A DNA stretch of 64,000 nucleotides from Myxocyprinus asiaticus (GCF_019703515.2 NC_059351.1:19956001-20020000), one strand, 5' to 3'. Counted from the first letter of the stretch, positions 32,671 through 42,946 are shown. A program made the numbers and translations. Notes: generated from the sequence alone by a model not told the origin.

Positions 32671-32812
32671 TAAATCATCACGTTTTTAAGTTTAAGTTTT
32701 TAAAGGTCCATTATTTGTGTTAATTGATGTTTGATAGTACACAGTAATTACATTTCAAAAGTAAAATCATTTTGGCTTCATTCTTAATTCATTGAGTCAC
32801 GAGTTTCCACAT

Positions 32813-32813
<1 letters not shown>

Positions 32814-32847
<34 letters not shown>
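32814..32847. repeat. (CA)n(TA)n microsatellite
   Basis: ACACAC run followed by ATATAT run, next to the start of a dispersed repeat. Confidence 0.9.
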
Positions 32848-33230
32848 GTACTAGTCAAAAGTTTGAAAACATTAAGATTTTTTTATGTTTCTGAAAGAAG
32901 TCTCTTCTGCACACCAAGGCTGCATTTATTGGATCAAAAATACAGTAAAACAGTAATATTGTGAAATATTATTCCAATGTAAAACAGTTGTTTTCTATCT
33001 GAATATATAGTAAACTGTAATTTATTCCTGTAATCAAAGATGAATTTTCAGCATCATTACTTCAGTCTTCCGTGTCACACGATCCTTCAGAAATCATTCT
33101 AATATGCTGATTTGCTGCTCAAGAAACGTTCATTATTATTATCAGTTGAAAACAGTTGTGCTGCTTTTTTTTTTTTCATGGAAACCATGGAAACCGTGAT
33201 ACACAACCATTCAAAGATTTGGGGTAAGTG
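32848..33230. repeat. Dispersed cyprinid repeat inside the foldback-like element
   Basis: Carries the familiar strings GCATTTATTGGATCAAAAAT, GTGAAATATTATTCCAATGT, TCAGCATCATTACTTCAGTC and TGCTGATTTGCTGCTCAAGA of a very abundant fish interspersed repeat. Its insertion here is younger than the foldback-like element. I do not assign a family name. Confidence 0.65.
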
Positions 33231-33280
33231 ATATATATACATAGTATATTATGTATTATTTTATTTTATTATAATACATA

Positions 33281-33815
33281 GACAATTCAATGTCTAATAT
33301 TTAAAGAACTGAAGCAGCACAAACGAAACTTTTACTGGCACAAACCAGCACAAACGAAGCACAAACGATTGAGCTTATTTTGGGTGAATTTGGAGCATGT
33401 GGTGGGGCTGAGTGACCTCAGAATGACCTATAAATATTATTTTAATATCTAAAAAACCGAAGCAGCACAAATGAAATATTTTACAGCTCAAAAGGAGCAC
33501 AAACTATTGAGACTATTTTGGGTGAATTTGGAGCATGTGGGGGGGCTGGTGACGTCATCGCCTATAATTCAATGTCTAATATTTTAAAAACCAAAGCAGC
33601 GCAAACAAAACTTTTACCGGCACAAAAGAAGCACAAACGATTGAGCCTATTTTGGGTGAATTTGGAGTATGTGGAGGGGGGCTGAGTGACCTCAGAATTA
33701 CCTATAAATATTATTTTAATATCTAAAAAACCGAAGCAGCACAAAAACGAAAATTTTTACAGCACAAACCAACACAAACGGAGCACAAACAATTGAGACT
33801 ATTTTGCCGACGTTT
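33281..33815. repeat. Right arm: inverted tandem units
   Basis: Four half-units in the opposite orientation to the left arm, with GCACAAACCAGCACAAACGA and TATTTTGGGTGAATTTGGAG in repeating order. It is shorter than the left arm by one full unit. Confidence 0.9.
33413..33703 (-). promoter_or_regulatory. Two DR5 sites in the right arm
   Basis: TGACCT-CAGAA-TGACCT at 33413-33429 is an exact DR5 on the reverse strand. The copy at 33687-33703 has one mismatch in the second half-site (TTACCT). Confidence 0.6.
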
Positions 33816-33846
33816 TGCGTTGGGTGGGGGCCAACTTCACGCAGGT

Positions 33847-34266
33847 CTGCCAGTTGATGCACGTATCAAATTCAAGGCTCTGATGCTGGCATACAGAACA
33901 GTCACTGGGTCTGCTCCAGCTTACCTAAAATCATTTATGCAGAGCTGCGCGCCCACTAGAAGCCTGCGGTCGGCTAAGGAACGTCGCCTTGTTGTACCAA
34001 CTCAAAGAGGCACCAAAACACTTTCCCGGACTTTCAACTTCATCATACCACGTTGGTGGAACGACCTTCCCAACTCCAACCGTGAAGCTGACTCACTCTC
34101 TGTCTTCAAAAAACGACTAAAAACACATCTTTTCCATGAGCACTTAACCAGTCATTTAAAAAAAAAAAAGAAAAAATGTCCTGCTGCACTTTGTTCTGTT
34201 TTGAATACTATTATGATGCTAGTGAAACTTTGTAATACAGCACTTTTCATACCACTGTATCCTTAA
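33847..34266 (+). pseudogene. LINE ORF2 C-terminal fragment
   Basis: Reads LPVDARIKFKALMLAYRTV, APAYLKSFMQS, RSAKERRLVVPTQRGTKTL, IIPRWWNDLPNSN and LSVFKKRLKTHLFHEHL, a C-terminal region typical of L2/CR1-like LINEs. It ends in an A-run (34158-34177) and a short tail. No RT motif remains in this fragment. The frame is open from about 33793, but its first codons belong to the foldback-like element rather than to the LINE. Confidence 0.8.
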
Positions 34267-34377
34267 GATGATTCGCTTATGTTGTCCTCTTTTTCGCTTA
34301 TGTTGTCCTCTTTTGTAAGTCGCTTTGGATAAAAGCATCTGCCAAATGAATAAATGTAAATGTAAATGTAAATGCCC

Positions 34378-35279
34378 ACTTCCCTTAATGGGGCAAGGGC
34401 TGCCTCTGTGACCTTCGTGAAGACGCGAGGTGAAAGGGACAGGCCGAAGGGAAGGACCTTGTACTGGTACGCCTGACCTTCGAAGGCAAACCGCAGGAAG
34501 GGTCTGTGTCGAGGTAAGACCGAGATGTGGAAGTACGCGTAATTCAGGTTTACCGCCGTGAACCAATCTTGATGCCAAACGCTTGCTAGAATGCGCTTTT
34601 GCGTCATCATCTTGAACGGGAGGCTGTGCAAAGCCCAGTTCAGTACTCGCAGGTTCAGGATTGGTCGCAACCCACCACCTTTCTTTGGTACGATGAAGTA
34701 AGGGCTGTAGAACCCTTTCTTCATCTTGGCTGGAGGGACAGGCTCTATCGCGCCCTTGCGCAGAAGGGTAGCGATCTCCGCACGCAAGGTAGCAGCGTTC
34801 TCGCCCTTCACCGAGGTGAAGCGGATGCCGCTGAACCTGGGCGGGCGCCTGGTGAACTGAATCGCGTAGCTGAGTCGGAGTGTCCGGACCAGCCATCGTG
34901 ACGGGTTGGAAAGCGCGAGCCACGCGCCCAAACTCTGGGCGAGGTGGACCAAGGGAATCATCATGTCGGACGTACCGGCAGGTGGGGCCTCGCAGCGGGG
35001 TGGAGCTCGAGGTGCCACGTCGAGGGGATCTGAGCCCCGTGGCCGTGCTGAGTCCAGGGACATCGAATCACTTACCTGGCTCCTGCCACCCACCGTAAGA
35101 TTGGCCGAAGGGGGTGGAGGAGAAGTCTCGTCCCCGTAGTCCACCGGACCCAATCTTGTGTGGGCGTGTTTGTGCCACAGCTGGGCGCACAGGGGCGGGG
35201 GGACCACCGCTGGAGCGCCATACCTGCAAAGATGAGACGGTGGATGGTGGTCGTGACGACGGCCATGCACACCGGACAT
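34378..35279 (-). pseudogene. DIRS reverse transcriptase, N-terminal part (copy 2)
   Basis: Reverse-strand frame with FTSVKGENAATLRAEIATLL, MKKGFYSPYFIVPKKGGGLR (finger and motif 1-2), LPFKMMTQKRILASVWHQDW, then motif A as FTAVNLNYAYFHISVLP and motif B region as YKVLPFGLSLSPRVFTKV. The family pattern is DLKDAYFH; here both Asp are replaced (NLNYAYFH), so the polymerase is inactive apart from the insertion. The frame is cut at LREVGI by the LINE tail; the rest of RT lies beyond the insertion at about 30260. The last ~30 codons of the open frame are translated LINE tail. Confidence 0.85.
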
Positions 35280-35447
35280 GTGACCCAGGGAACAAGGGAA
35301 CTTTTGGGTACTGCAGCCTCTTGGCCATGCGGCACAATTAAATGAAAACGAAACAAAAGATTCTCCTCCCGGCCCTCCACTGGGGGATGGAGTGGTCTGC
35401 TTACCAGCTCCAGTGTAGCAGGTCTCCTTTCCCCTGGTTCGCCCGTC

Positions 35448-36437
35448 TCAGGGGTGCTTCGGCCATGAGATGGGTGGCGTCTGCTTCTTGCGCTGGGCTC
35501 TACGCCATGGCCGGGCTACGGGAGCGGGCTGCGGTGGAGCCGATGTCGTTGCAGCAGGAGGACGCCCTTGGCGATGATCAGATGGGGTGCAGGGTCTTGC
35601 GCCGTGATGGGGCAGGATGTAACGTATGGCCTCCGTCTGCTGCTTCACCGCCGAGAACTGCTGGGCAAAGTCCTTGACGGTGTCGCTGAATAGGCCAACC
35701 TGGGAGATGGGGGCATCAAGGAACCGTGCCTTGTAAGCTTCTCGCATCTCAACCAAGTTGAGCCAAAGGTGGTGCTCCTGGACCATGAGGGCGGACATCG
35801 TCTGCCCGAGAGACCACGCCGTGACCTTCGTCGCCCAGAGAGCGAGGTCGGTCGCCAAGCGCAGTTCCTGTATCAATCCCGGTTCAGAACTACCCTCGTG
35901 CAGTTCTTTTAGCGCCTTGGCTTGGTGTACTTGCAGGAGAGCCATGGCATGCAGGGCGGAGGCGGCTTGTCCAGCAGCACTGTAGGCCTTAGCCGTCAGG
36001 GACGACGTAACCCTACAGGCCCTGGATGGGAGTTTCGGGCGCCTGCACCAGGTGAGGGCGCTCTGCGGACATAAGAGCACCGCGAGCACCTTATCCACCT
36101 GGGGGATCACCGAGTACCCCCTGGCCGTTCTGCCATCGAGGGTAGCGAGAGTGGGGGAGCTGAAAGATCGGGACCGGGCAGTAAAAGGTGCCTCCCATGA
36201 TCTTGTCAGCTCCTCATGCACTTCTGGGAAGAAAGTAACGGGGGCGGGGCAAGGCTGTGAGTGACCCAGGAACCAATCATCGAGCCGCAAGGGTTCCGGG
36301 GAGAGTGGAGGGTTCCACTCTAGCCCGACACATTCAGCCGGGTTGCTTTCTTACGAATGCGCAAGACAGCGATCGTGGCCATCAGAAGCAGAGAGATAAC
36401 GACCACAACCAGGAATAACACACAAAAGGAAAGGCAT
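35448..36437 (-). pseudogene. DIRS gag-like ORF (copy 2)
   Basis: Starts at the ATG at 36437 (MPFLLCVIPGCGRYLSASDG), then is cut by a stop and a deletion relative to copy 1. It resumes as a 280-codon open frame 36290-35448 with RLDDWFLGHS, FFPEVHEELTRSWEAPF, PQVDKVLAVLLCPQSAL, LKELHEGSSEPGLIQELRLA, FLDAPISQVGLFSDTVKDF, AQQFSAVKQQTEAIRYILP and a proline-rich, basic C-terminus. The long open frame shows that this copy decayed less here than copy 1. Likely the DIRS particle protein. Confidence 0.8.
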
Positions 36438-36708
36438 CTTTAAAATTACGCGTCTTTAAAAAGGCGTTCTGTGTGTGCCGCTCTTTCAGAAAGAAAATAT
36501 ACTCTATTAGAATATACTTTTTTAAATGTTCTGCCGAAGCGCCCAGGGGCGTTCCCTGCAAACCACAGATGCAGAGGGGGAGAAGCCACTGAAATGCGCC
36601 ATAAGATCCAGCAGAGAGAGGTGAATGAACTCGGCGGATGAATTCAGCTAAATGAATAGAACCGCTCGGCTCCGAAGAGAAAATCTGAAAGAGTGGTTGT
36701 ATACCAGC

Positions 36709-36720
36709 TCCTTTTATACC
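36709..36720 (-). promoter_or_regulatory. TATA box in DIRS copy 2 5' ITR
   Basis: The reverse strand reads GGGTATAAAAGG within the inverted terminal repeat, about 280 bp upstream of the gag ATG at 36437. Copy 1 has the mutated form. Confidence 0.65.
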
Positions 36721-36866
36721 CGTATGTCCGGGGGAGTGGCATGCAAATTCCACTCGCCAATTCTCATTGGCCTTTTAAAAAAAGATCAGAGGTGTTTGGG
36801 GATCCCAAGAGTGATCCCTAGTGTCACTACATCGACACAACGTCGAGTGAGTGACAGATAGGGAAC

Positions 36867-37790
36867 TGTGATTCCCTGCATGCTGCAAAAAAGATCGGCC
36901 CTGATTCTAGGCACGATTGGCCGATCGCTGATCACAGACCTAAAGGATTAGTTCACCCAAAAATGAAAATGTACTGATAATTTACTCACCCTCAGGCCAT
37001 CCAAGATGTATATTACTTCCTTTCTTCATCAGAACAGGATTTTAAATTTTTTGGAAAGTATCCCAGGTTTTTAGCTTCATCGAATGCAAGTGAATGGACA
37101 CCAGTTTTTGACGGTCCAAAAAGCACACTTAGTCAGCATCAAAGTAATCCACTCGACTCTAGCCGATCAAGTAATGTCTTCTGAAGTGAATCGATACGTT
37201 TGTGTGATAAACTAATCACTAATTAAAATGTTATTAACTTAAAAAAAAATGCTTCCTGTAAACACCCAATGCCTCCCATTGCTGTCGCGTGACATCATCA
37301 CGTTGACGTGTTCACGCGAGAATTCAGAAGTTCCGCTCTGTTTACCACAGAGGAACGTACTTCATGCGAAAGTTAGGTCAGTTCAAACAGCTACAGAGAG
37401 CTGGCGGAAAGGCCGATTTAAGTTAAAAACTTTTTAATTAGCAATTTGTTTTTCACACAAACATATCGATTAACTTCAGAAGACATTACTTGATCGACTG
37501 GAGTCGTGTGGATTACTTTGATGCTGCCTAAATATGCTTTTTGGACCGTCAAAAATTGGTGTCCATTCACTTGCATTGGATGAAGCTAAAAACCTGGGAT
37601 ACTTTCCTAAAAATCATAACTCCTGTTCTGATGATGAAAAAAAAGTCATATACATCTTGGATGGCCTGAGGGTGAGTAAATTATCATCAAATTTTCATTT
37701 TGGGGTGAACTATTCCTTTAAGAAGAATTTTGGCTGATTTAGATCGGTGGCCGATCGATCGGTCCTCCCCTAAAAATTATAGACAGGATA
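36867..37790. mobile_element. GATCGGCCGATC-type hAT-like repeat split by a MITE
   Basis: Left remnant 36890-36943 (AAGATCGGCCCTGATTC, GATTGGCCGATCGCTGATCA) and right remnant 37740-37775 (GATCGGTGGCCGATCGATCG) lie on either side of a TTAA-type MITE. Similar palindromes are at 23950. Boundaries unclear. Confidence 0.45.
36944..37717. mobile_element. Palindromic TTAA-type MITE, 774 bp
   Basis: Long inverted arms: AGGATTAGTTCACCCAAAAA at the left pairs with the complement of 37698-37717. TTACTCACCCTCAGGCCATC pairs with GATGGCCTGAGGGTGAGTAA near 37660. The text around 37080-37200 pairs with 37480-37570. Right flank TTAA (37718-37721); left flank decayed (CCTA). Same family as 249, 41711 and 56233. 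Confidence 0.85.
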
Positions 37791-37878
37791 AAAGTTATGT
37801 AGTTTCAATGCACTCACATATTATGAAATAGAATACAATACAGAATAATTTCAGTATTTCAGTGTTTATGAAATATGG

Positions 37879-38965
37879 AATCCGGATCCTGCCACGGAAA
37901 AAAAATAAATAAACAAGGTAATTCTAATTTTATATCTCACAGTAGTGACTTTATACCTCGCAATTGCAACTTTATAACTTATTTTTGCTTATAAAGTCGC
38001 AACTGCATGATATATAGTCACTCACAATTGAAAGTTTATATCATGCAATTGAGAATTTGTATTTCTCAGTTGCGAGAAATAAAGTCGAAATAGCGAAATA
38101 ATGTTCCAACTGTGTGATATAAAGTCGCAATAGCAAGAAATAAACTTAAAATTGCAAGGTAAAAAAATCTCACTTGCATGACAGTCTCAATTGTGAGAAA
38201 TAAAGTCGAAATTAAATTGTGAGATATAAAGTCGTAATTCCGAGATATACTGGAAGATATGTTATATAAATTCAAAATAGTGAGATATAAAGTCACAATT
38301 GTGAGATAAAAAATTGCAATTGCATGATATAATGTCGCAATATTATGTCGCAATTGTGAAAAAATAAAGTTACAATTGTGAGAAATAAAGTTGCAATTGT
38401 GAGATAAACACACAATAACGAGTATTAAAGATGCAGTTGCGTGATATAGTTGAAATTATGAAAAATAAATTTGCAATTGCAATATATAAACACACAATTA
38501 TGAGTATTAAAATTGCATTTGCATGATATAGTTGCAATTGCAAGAAATAAAGTAAAAATTGTGAGAAATAAACATGCGAATGCCAGATACAAACATGCAA
38601 TTCCGAGTATTATAGTTACAATTGTGTGATATAAAGTCGCAGTTGCGAGAAATTGGTGAAATTGGGTGGTAAATGTGCTAAGTTTAGAATATACAGGAAT
38701 TTTTTTTAAGCATTGTGATTCAATGGCTTTTTCCAACATTCATGAAAATGAGTTCAACATAATTTTCTATAATTCTCTGCTTTGTTATCATACAGATAAG
38801 TTCTAGAAAAAATACTACGAGTGCAGTTTGTAACAATTAATGTAGGGCTGTAAATCTATGAAAATTTTCAATCTCAATTTCAAGTGGGCAATTACAATTA
38901 TTAGTCGCAATTGTGTGAAATAAAGTCAGAATTACCTTTTTTTATTATTATTCTGTGGCTGGATC
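37879..38965. mobile_element. TIR element with an 'AAAGTCGCAATTG' minisatellite core
   Basis: ATCCTGCCACGGAAAAA near 37879 is matched in inverted form by TTCTGTGGCTGGAT near 38965, and GGTAATTCTAATTTTATA is matched by AAAGTCAGAATTACC. Between them, about 37920-38650 is a degenerate ~22-24-bp array (AAAGTCGCAATTGTGAGATAT). The array yields spurious repetitive reading frames on the reverse strand. Confidence 0.65.
38665..38765. repeat. Dispersed repeat, inverted partner at 40395-40512
   Basis: GGCTTTTTCCAACATTCATG and TAAATGTGCTAAGTTTAGAA occur as inverted complement at 40405-40500 (TCATGAATGTTGGAAAAAGC, TAAATTTAGCACATTTACCA). Confidence 0.7.
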
Positions 38966-39985
38966 AAAACACCTTTAGAAAAACAAGAGAGATTTCTTTA
39001 ATTTCCCAATTGTTCCTCCTAGAAAGAAATAAGATTAAATGGAGACTTTTGCTGAAGTCTGCTTATCAGATGTTTCTTCTAATAAAAAGACTGCAGTAAT
39101 CTCACACGTGTCTCCTCGAGAGTTTCACAAGAGATCTCAACATTGTCTCAAACTGTGCTTAAGTTTGCCAAGATACCAAAATCTGCAATCATAAATCAGA
39201 GATCACAATATGAGCTCAAACATTTCTCATCAAAGATTAAATGATCTGAGCTATGCTATCTACATTCATTTTAGCTCTTTATGTTTACTGTATATCAACA
39301 GTGGACTCCTTTTTGCCTATTTTTATTTCCCCCAAGGAGTTTAAGGAGAAGCATCAGCAACAAAGTTGATACTTACATGAAACTCAATTGAGAAATGCCT
39401 AAGCTTTGAAATTGCAACCTCTGAGCGTCAAACATTTCCTCTGAGGGGATTTTTGTTGTTGCAGTTTAGTGAAGACAGACAGATGTTTTACATTCTGTAA
39501 TCTGTAATCTACACACAGACACATTCATATTCTGGAAGAATGAGCGAAAGGTCAGATCGTAGGGTTAGTCATAACACGTTCATCCTGTTCATCGTGGAAG
39601 GCAGAATACATTGAGAAGTTTAGCCAACAGTTGCATGAAAACGCTCTGAATATAAATAGCGTATTTGTTCATTCATGTCAAATATTATTTTCATTACCTT
39701 TCTAAATGCTTTCTGCTAAACTTCTATTTTGGTCTAGAACACCTCCCTGTATATTTATGTAAATAATGCTTCAGTTGGAATAGGACATATCTAGTTTAAT
39801 TTCATACTGAATGTTGTGGTAACCCTATTGTGAAAGACTAAACAAACAAATCAATATTCACACAAAACAGCTCAAAGATTAAATCCAATTACTCATGATG
39901 TTATTGAAAGTCAAAATATTGTTGCCAAGGCAAGTATTTACTACAATTTCGCATACTTGGTGTAAGGGATTTGATCATGTTGCTT
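38966..39985. other. No gene seen
   Basis: No coding sequence or identified transposon. Mostly unique A/T-rich DNA. Confidence 0.4.
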
Positions 39986-39989
39986 GCTG

Positions 39990-40150
39990 TGTATCATGTC
40001 GAGCACCCTAGCAACCACCTAAAAAACCAACACAGAACACCCAACCGCATAACCAACCACTTAACACCCTAGCAACCACCAAGAACAACAGCAAAAAGCA
40101 AACATTTCTCAAAGAACTTTAATCACCATGTAACAATACCCTAGAAACCA
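39990..40150. repeat. 'ACCCTAGCAACCACC' minisatellite
   Basis: Imperfect units with CACCCTAGCAACCACCTAAA and AACACCCAACCGCATAACCA, the same family as 20885-21745. Confidence 0.75.
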
Positions 40151-40394
40151 CCAACCTTATAATAGAGCTAGATCGATACAGTATATCGGTTATGCCAATT
40201 AAACAGAGCTAGTTGCTTTTTGGTTACTGGCTGGCTGAAATCTATGCGATATCTAATCTATGCGTTCAACTAATCAAGTGTAATCTGGTGTATTTGCCAA
40301 AAAGTTGTTGAGCAGGGGGTGGGGTGGGAAGTGTTTCACCTTCGGCCCCATTTTGCGGTCGGCCCATCGGGAAAAGTCTCGGTTCTCCCAATGG

Positions 40395-40512
40395 CCAGTT
40401 ATGCTGAACTCATTTTCATGAATGTTGGAAAAAGCCGTTGAATCACAATGCTTAAAAAAAGATGTTCCTGTGCGTTCTAAATTTAGCACATTTACCACCC
40501 CATATTTCCCAA
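40395..40512. repeat. Dispersed repeat (partner of 38665-38765)
   Basis: Inverted copy of 38665-38765. It is preceded by GCGGTCGGCCCATCGGGAAA at about 40355, and an A-rich tract follows. Confidence 0.65.
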
Positions 40513-41020
40513 TTATAAAAAAAAATAAAAAAGAAAAAAAAAAGAAAAAAAAAGGATGACATTTTATTTAAACCAAAAGACAATCCTTTTCTCTGCTTAA
40601 AAGTCCACTTCTTCATTTGAGAGCATCCAAGATCTTTATTGTTCCGTAATGATCATTGTCACTGCCTTGAAATAATAAAGTGAATTTCAATCTGGATTCA
40701 TAAAGTCTGATTAATCTGTTACATTACACATGGCTTGGTCTCATCACTGCCTTTAATCTTCAGCACTTTGCAGTATATGCGTGTCATAAGTTTAAATCAT
40801 TGGTAATTAGAATACAGTTACATTCAAAACGTATTTTGATTACTTAAAAGATTACTTTGCATTTTATTGTCATTTGTTTCATTTAATATTTAGTCCTTTC
40901 AGATGGAAAGATTTATACATATAAATGATGCGATACAAAGTGCATGTGAACAGCGGTGAAACACTTTCTTACGAGCAGACAGAGAAGTAAGTTTGAAGTA
41001 AGTTTGGAGCACAAGAAATA
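40513..41020. other. No gene seen
   Basis: A-rich tract (40517-40553) followed by unique-looking A/T-rich DNA. Confidence 0.35.
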
Positions 41021-41029
41021 GAAATAAAC

Positions 41030-41529
41030 CTTGTGTAAATTGTCAGTTTTACACTAAGCTAAAATGCTATTTCTAGCCATTTTATATGCACGTTACCAGA
41101 CAGGATCACATTTTGTTATCAAGAAAATTCACGTTAGATCATAATTTCTTTTTTTCTAGTAAGACCTTTGATATTAGGGCAAAAATCGTATTCTTGATAA
41201 TTTTTTTATTGTTTTCCTGTAAAAATATCTAAAAATCCTTAAAACAAGATCAATTTGATTTATCTTGTTTTTGAAACAACACTGCATAAGATATTTAGGT
41301 TTTTCAGAGAATGTATTTTAACATGTGTATTTTGTCTCACTGTACTGGCAGAGTTTTTATAGTTAAAACAAGTGAAAAATCTACTAGTGCTGAAGAAGTA
41401 ATCCAAAGTATTTAGAATACATTACTGACCTTGAGTAATCTAACAGAATACATTACAAATTACATTTTACAGCATGTATTCTGTATTCTGTAGTGGAATA
41501 CATTTCAAAAGTAACCCTCCCAACCCTGA
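41030..41529. mobile_element. hAT-type element, right end only
   Basis: The right end AAGTAACCCTCCCAACCCTG (41510-41529) is the complement of a frequent fish hAT end starting CAGGGTTGGG. Inside is AATACATTACTGACCTTGAG. The middle (41200-41350) resembles a further dispersed repeat (AACAAGATCAATTTGATTTA). No left end was found. Confidence 0.5.
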
Positions 41530-41710
41530 ATATGTGTAGCTCATTTTTCCACCAATTCATTAAAGCAGCACAGCTCGGAGCACATGACTGTCTTTTGAAT
41601 CTATACATATGTCTCATCTGTGATCCCATCCAATAGGATATCACAAGATATATACAAGGCAATATCAAAAATAATGTAACCATTCCAATTTTAGAGTCCA
41701 GTGTTCTTAA

Positions 41711-42060
41711 AGGAACAGTTCACTCAAAAGTGAAACTTCTGACATTATTTACTCAACCTCATATTGTTCCAAACCTGTATGCTGCTATTGTTTCCACTGA
41801 ACACAAAAGGAGAAATTATGAGGAATATTTACACAGTTTTTTGACCATTCAGTGAGAGTAAAAACATCTGTCAAACTCCAAAACTGACAAACACCATAAA
41901 CCATACAAAGTATTCCATATTACTTGTGCACTATATTCCAAGTCTACAGATGTTATGTGATAGCTTTGTTTAAAAACCAGAATTAATTTCAGTTGCCATT
42001 CACTGAAAATCTTTCAATCCGCTACAGCTCAGTATTACGGTAATGAGAATTTCAAGGAAA
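41711..42060. mobile_element. Half of a TTAA-type MITE
   Basis: TTAA (41707-41710) then AGGAACAGTTCACTCAAAAG, and text like ATTTACTCAACCTCATATTG shared with 36944 and 56233. The inverted right arm is not found. Its right end is uncertain. Confidence 0.6.
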
Positions 42061-42459
42061 ATGTGCTATTTTTTATTATTATTATTATTTTACAAGCGTA
42101 TGTATCCAATACGTGCAACATCCTACGCCTACGTAATGAGGGCATACACATGGAAATCGCTCCAATGCACACAAAGAGCTCTAAAATGTGATTACTAGTT
42201 GTATCTGCGAGAACTGAAAGTGAAACCATGTAAGCGAAAATAATACAAGGTGCAGGAGAGAGAAGTGCCTTTTTAGTTGGGAGGGATCTGATGTCCGTCC
42301 AGTAGCGGTGCGCGGGGGTTGGTGATTGTAAATGAGAACATTCCCAAAGTCGTTGACCTGGGCAACTACCCATGTCGCCCATTCCTAAATCCGCCACTGT
42401 GTCCGTCTAATGCACGAGAGAAATTTAGGCTATGTTCACACAGTCAGTGTTTGGGATTG

Positions 42460-42890
42460 ACAATCGGATTTACTTACAGGTGTGAGTCTTGAAATGTCCT
42501 GTTCATACAACAGTTTACAGTAGCAGTTTGTATACTGTCTGTATGAACGAACAATCAAAGTTAAGCCCGTATTCTAACAGTGTAACCATAGTGACCGTGA
42601 CTAAAGTAAATTTCAAAGATGGCGACGTCCATAACACCGGCATGTCTAATCACAATTGACTGCACGTTATTAAATAAACAAGTCCAATCGAGGCATGAGT
42701 TCATCCATCAGATCATAATTAACCGACAGCAGCTCTGAATGCTTTTAAAACGTGTACAGAGCACAGCTTTTTTGTTGCATGCGACTTGTGCCTGTGAGCA
42801 GCCGGTGGAAAATGGCGGCTGAATCTTCGGTTGACAAGCAGCTCATTTCTCCATCTCCGTGAGTTAACGAAACCCCATATAAAACACATA
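42460..42890. repeat. Dispersed repeat (inverted partner of 12740-13130)
   Basis: Inverted copy of 12740-13130 with GTCCATAACACCGGCATGTC and GTTAACGAAACCCCATATAA. It is cut at about 42946 by a TIR element. Confidence 0.65.
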
Positions 42891-42946
42891 TGACACATGC
42901 ATGTACAGTGCAGCGTGGCTCTCTCATGTGAAATGACGTGACATGC

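Larger units (their letters stand above)
30276..33846. mobile_element. Foldback-like DNA element with tandem-repeat inverted ends and 9-bp TSD
   Basis: The first bases (ACCTGCGTGAAGTTGGCC, 30276 onward) and last bases (complement, to 33846) are inverted, and the match runs past CAAAACGTCGGCAAAATAGT into tandem repeats. The flanks are CTGCCGGTT (30267-30275) and CTGCCAGTT (33847-33855), a 9-bp duplication with one mismatch lying inside LINE sequence. The left arm (to about 31153) has six half-units of ~145 bp; the right arm (from about 33281) has four. The core of ~2.1 kb carries a coding remnant, a hairpin, a microsatellite and another dispersed repeat. Long tandem-repeat TIRs with a 9-bp TSD recall Foldback or Mutator-like elements; the family is not identified. 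Confidence 0.85.
30255..34376 (+). mobile_element. 5'-truncated LINE inserted in DIRS copy 2, split by a foldback-like element
   Basis: The right part (33847-34376) has coding text and ends in the tail CTTTGGATAAAAGCATCTGCC followed by AAATGAATAAATGTAAATGTA-type repeats, a familiar end of cyprinid LINEs. A short left part (about 30255-30275, ACTATGGCTGCCGGTT) fits the missing sequence before CAGTTGATGC at 33852. The insertion interrupts the DIRS RT between the codons for LREVGI and ILNYLD. Confidence 0.75.
26834..36866 (-). mobile_element. DIRS-type retrotransposon copy 2, reverse strand, with nested insertions
   Basis: Inverted terminal repeats lie at about 26834-27010 and 36700-36866 (shared: ACATACGGGTATAAAAGGAG and GTGACACTAGGGGTCACTC). 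On the reverse strand the order is gag, RT, RNase H, tyrosine recombinase, then an internal complementary region, as in DIRS elements. A LINE (itself carrying a foldback-like element) splits the RT gene between 30255 and 34376. Without the insertions the element would be about 5.9 kb, close to full length for the family. All coding parts are broken. Confidence 0.9.

Noticed and set aside
38066..38739. Repetitive reverse-strand frames rich in ATLYHTI-like text, possible repeat protein
   Set aside because: They are translations of the AAAGTCGCAATTG minisatellite, which is open in several frames because its unit length is variable and A/T-rich.
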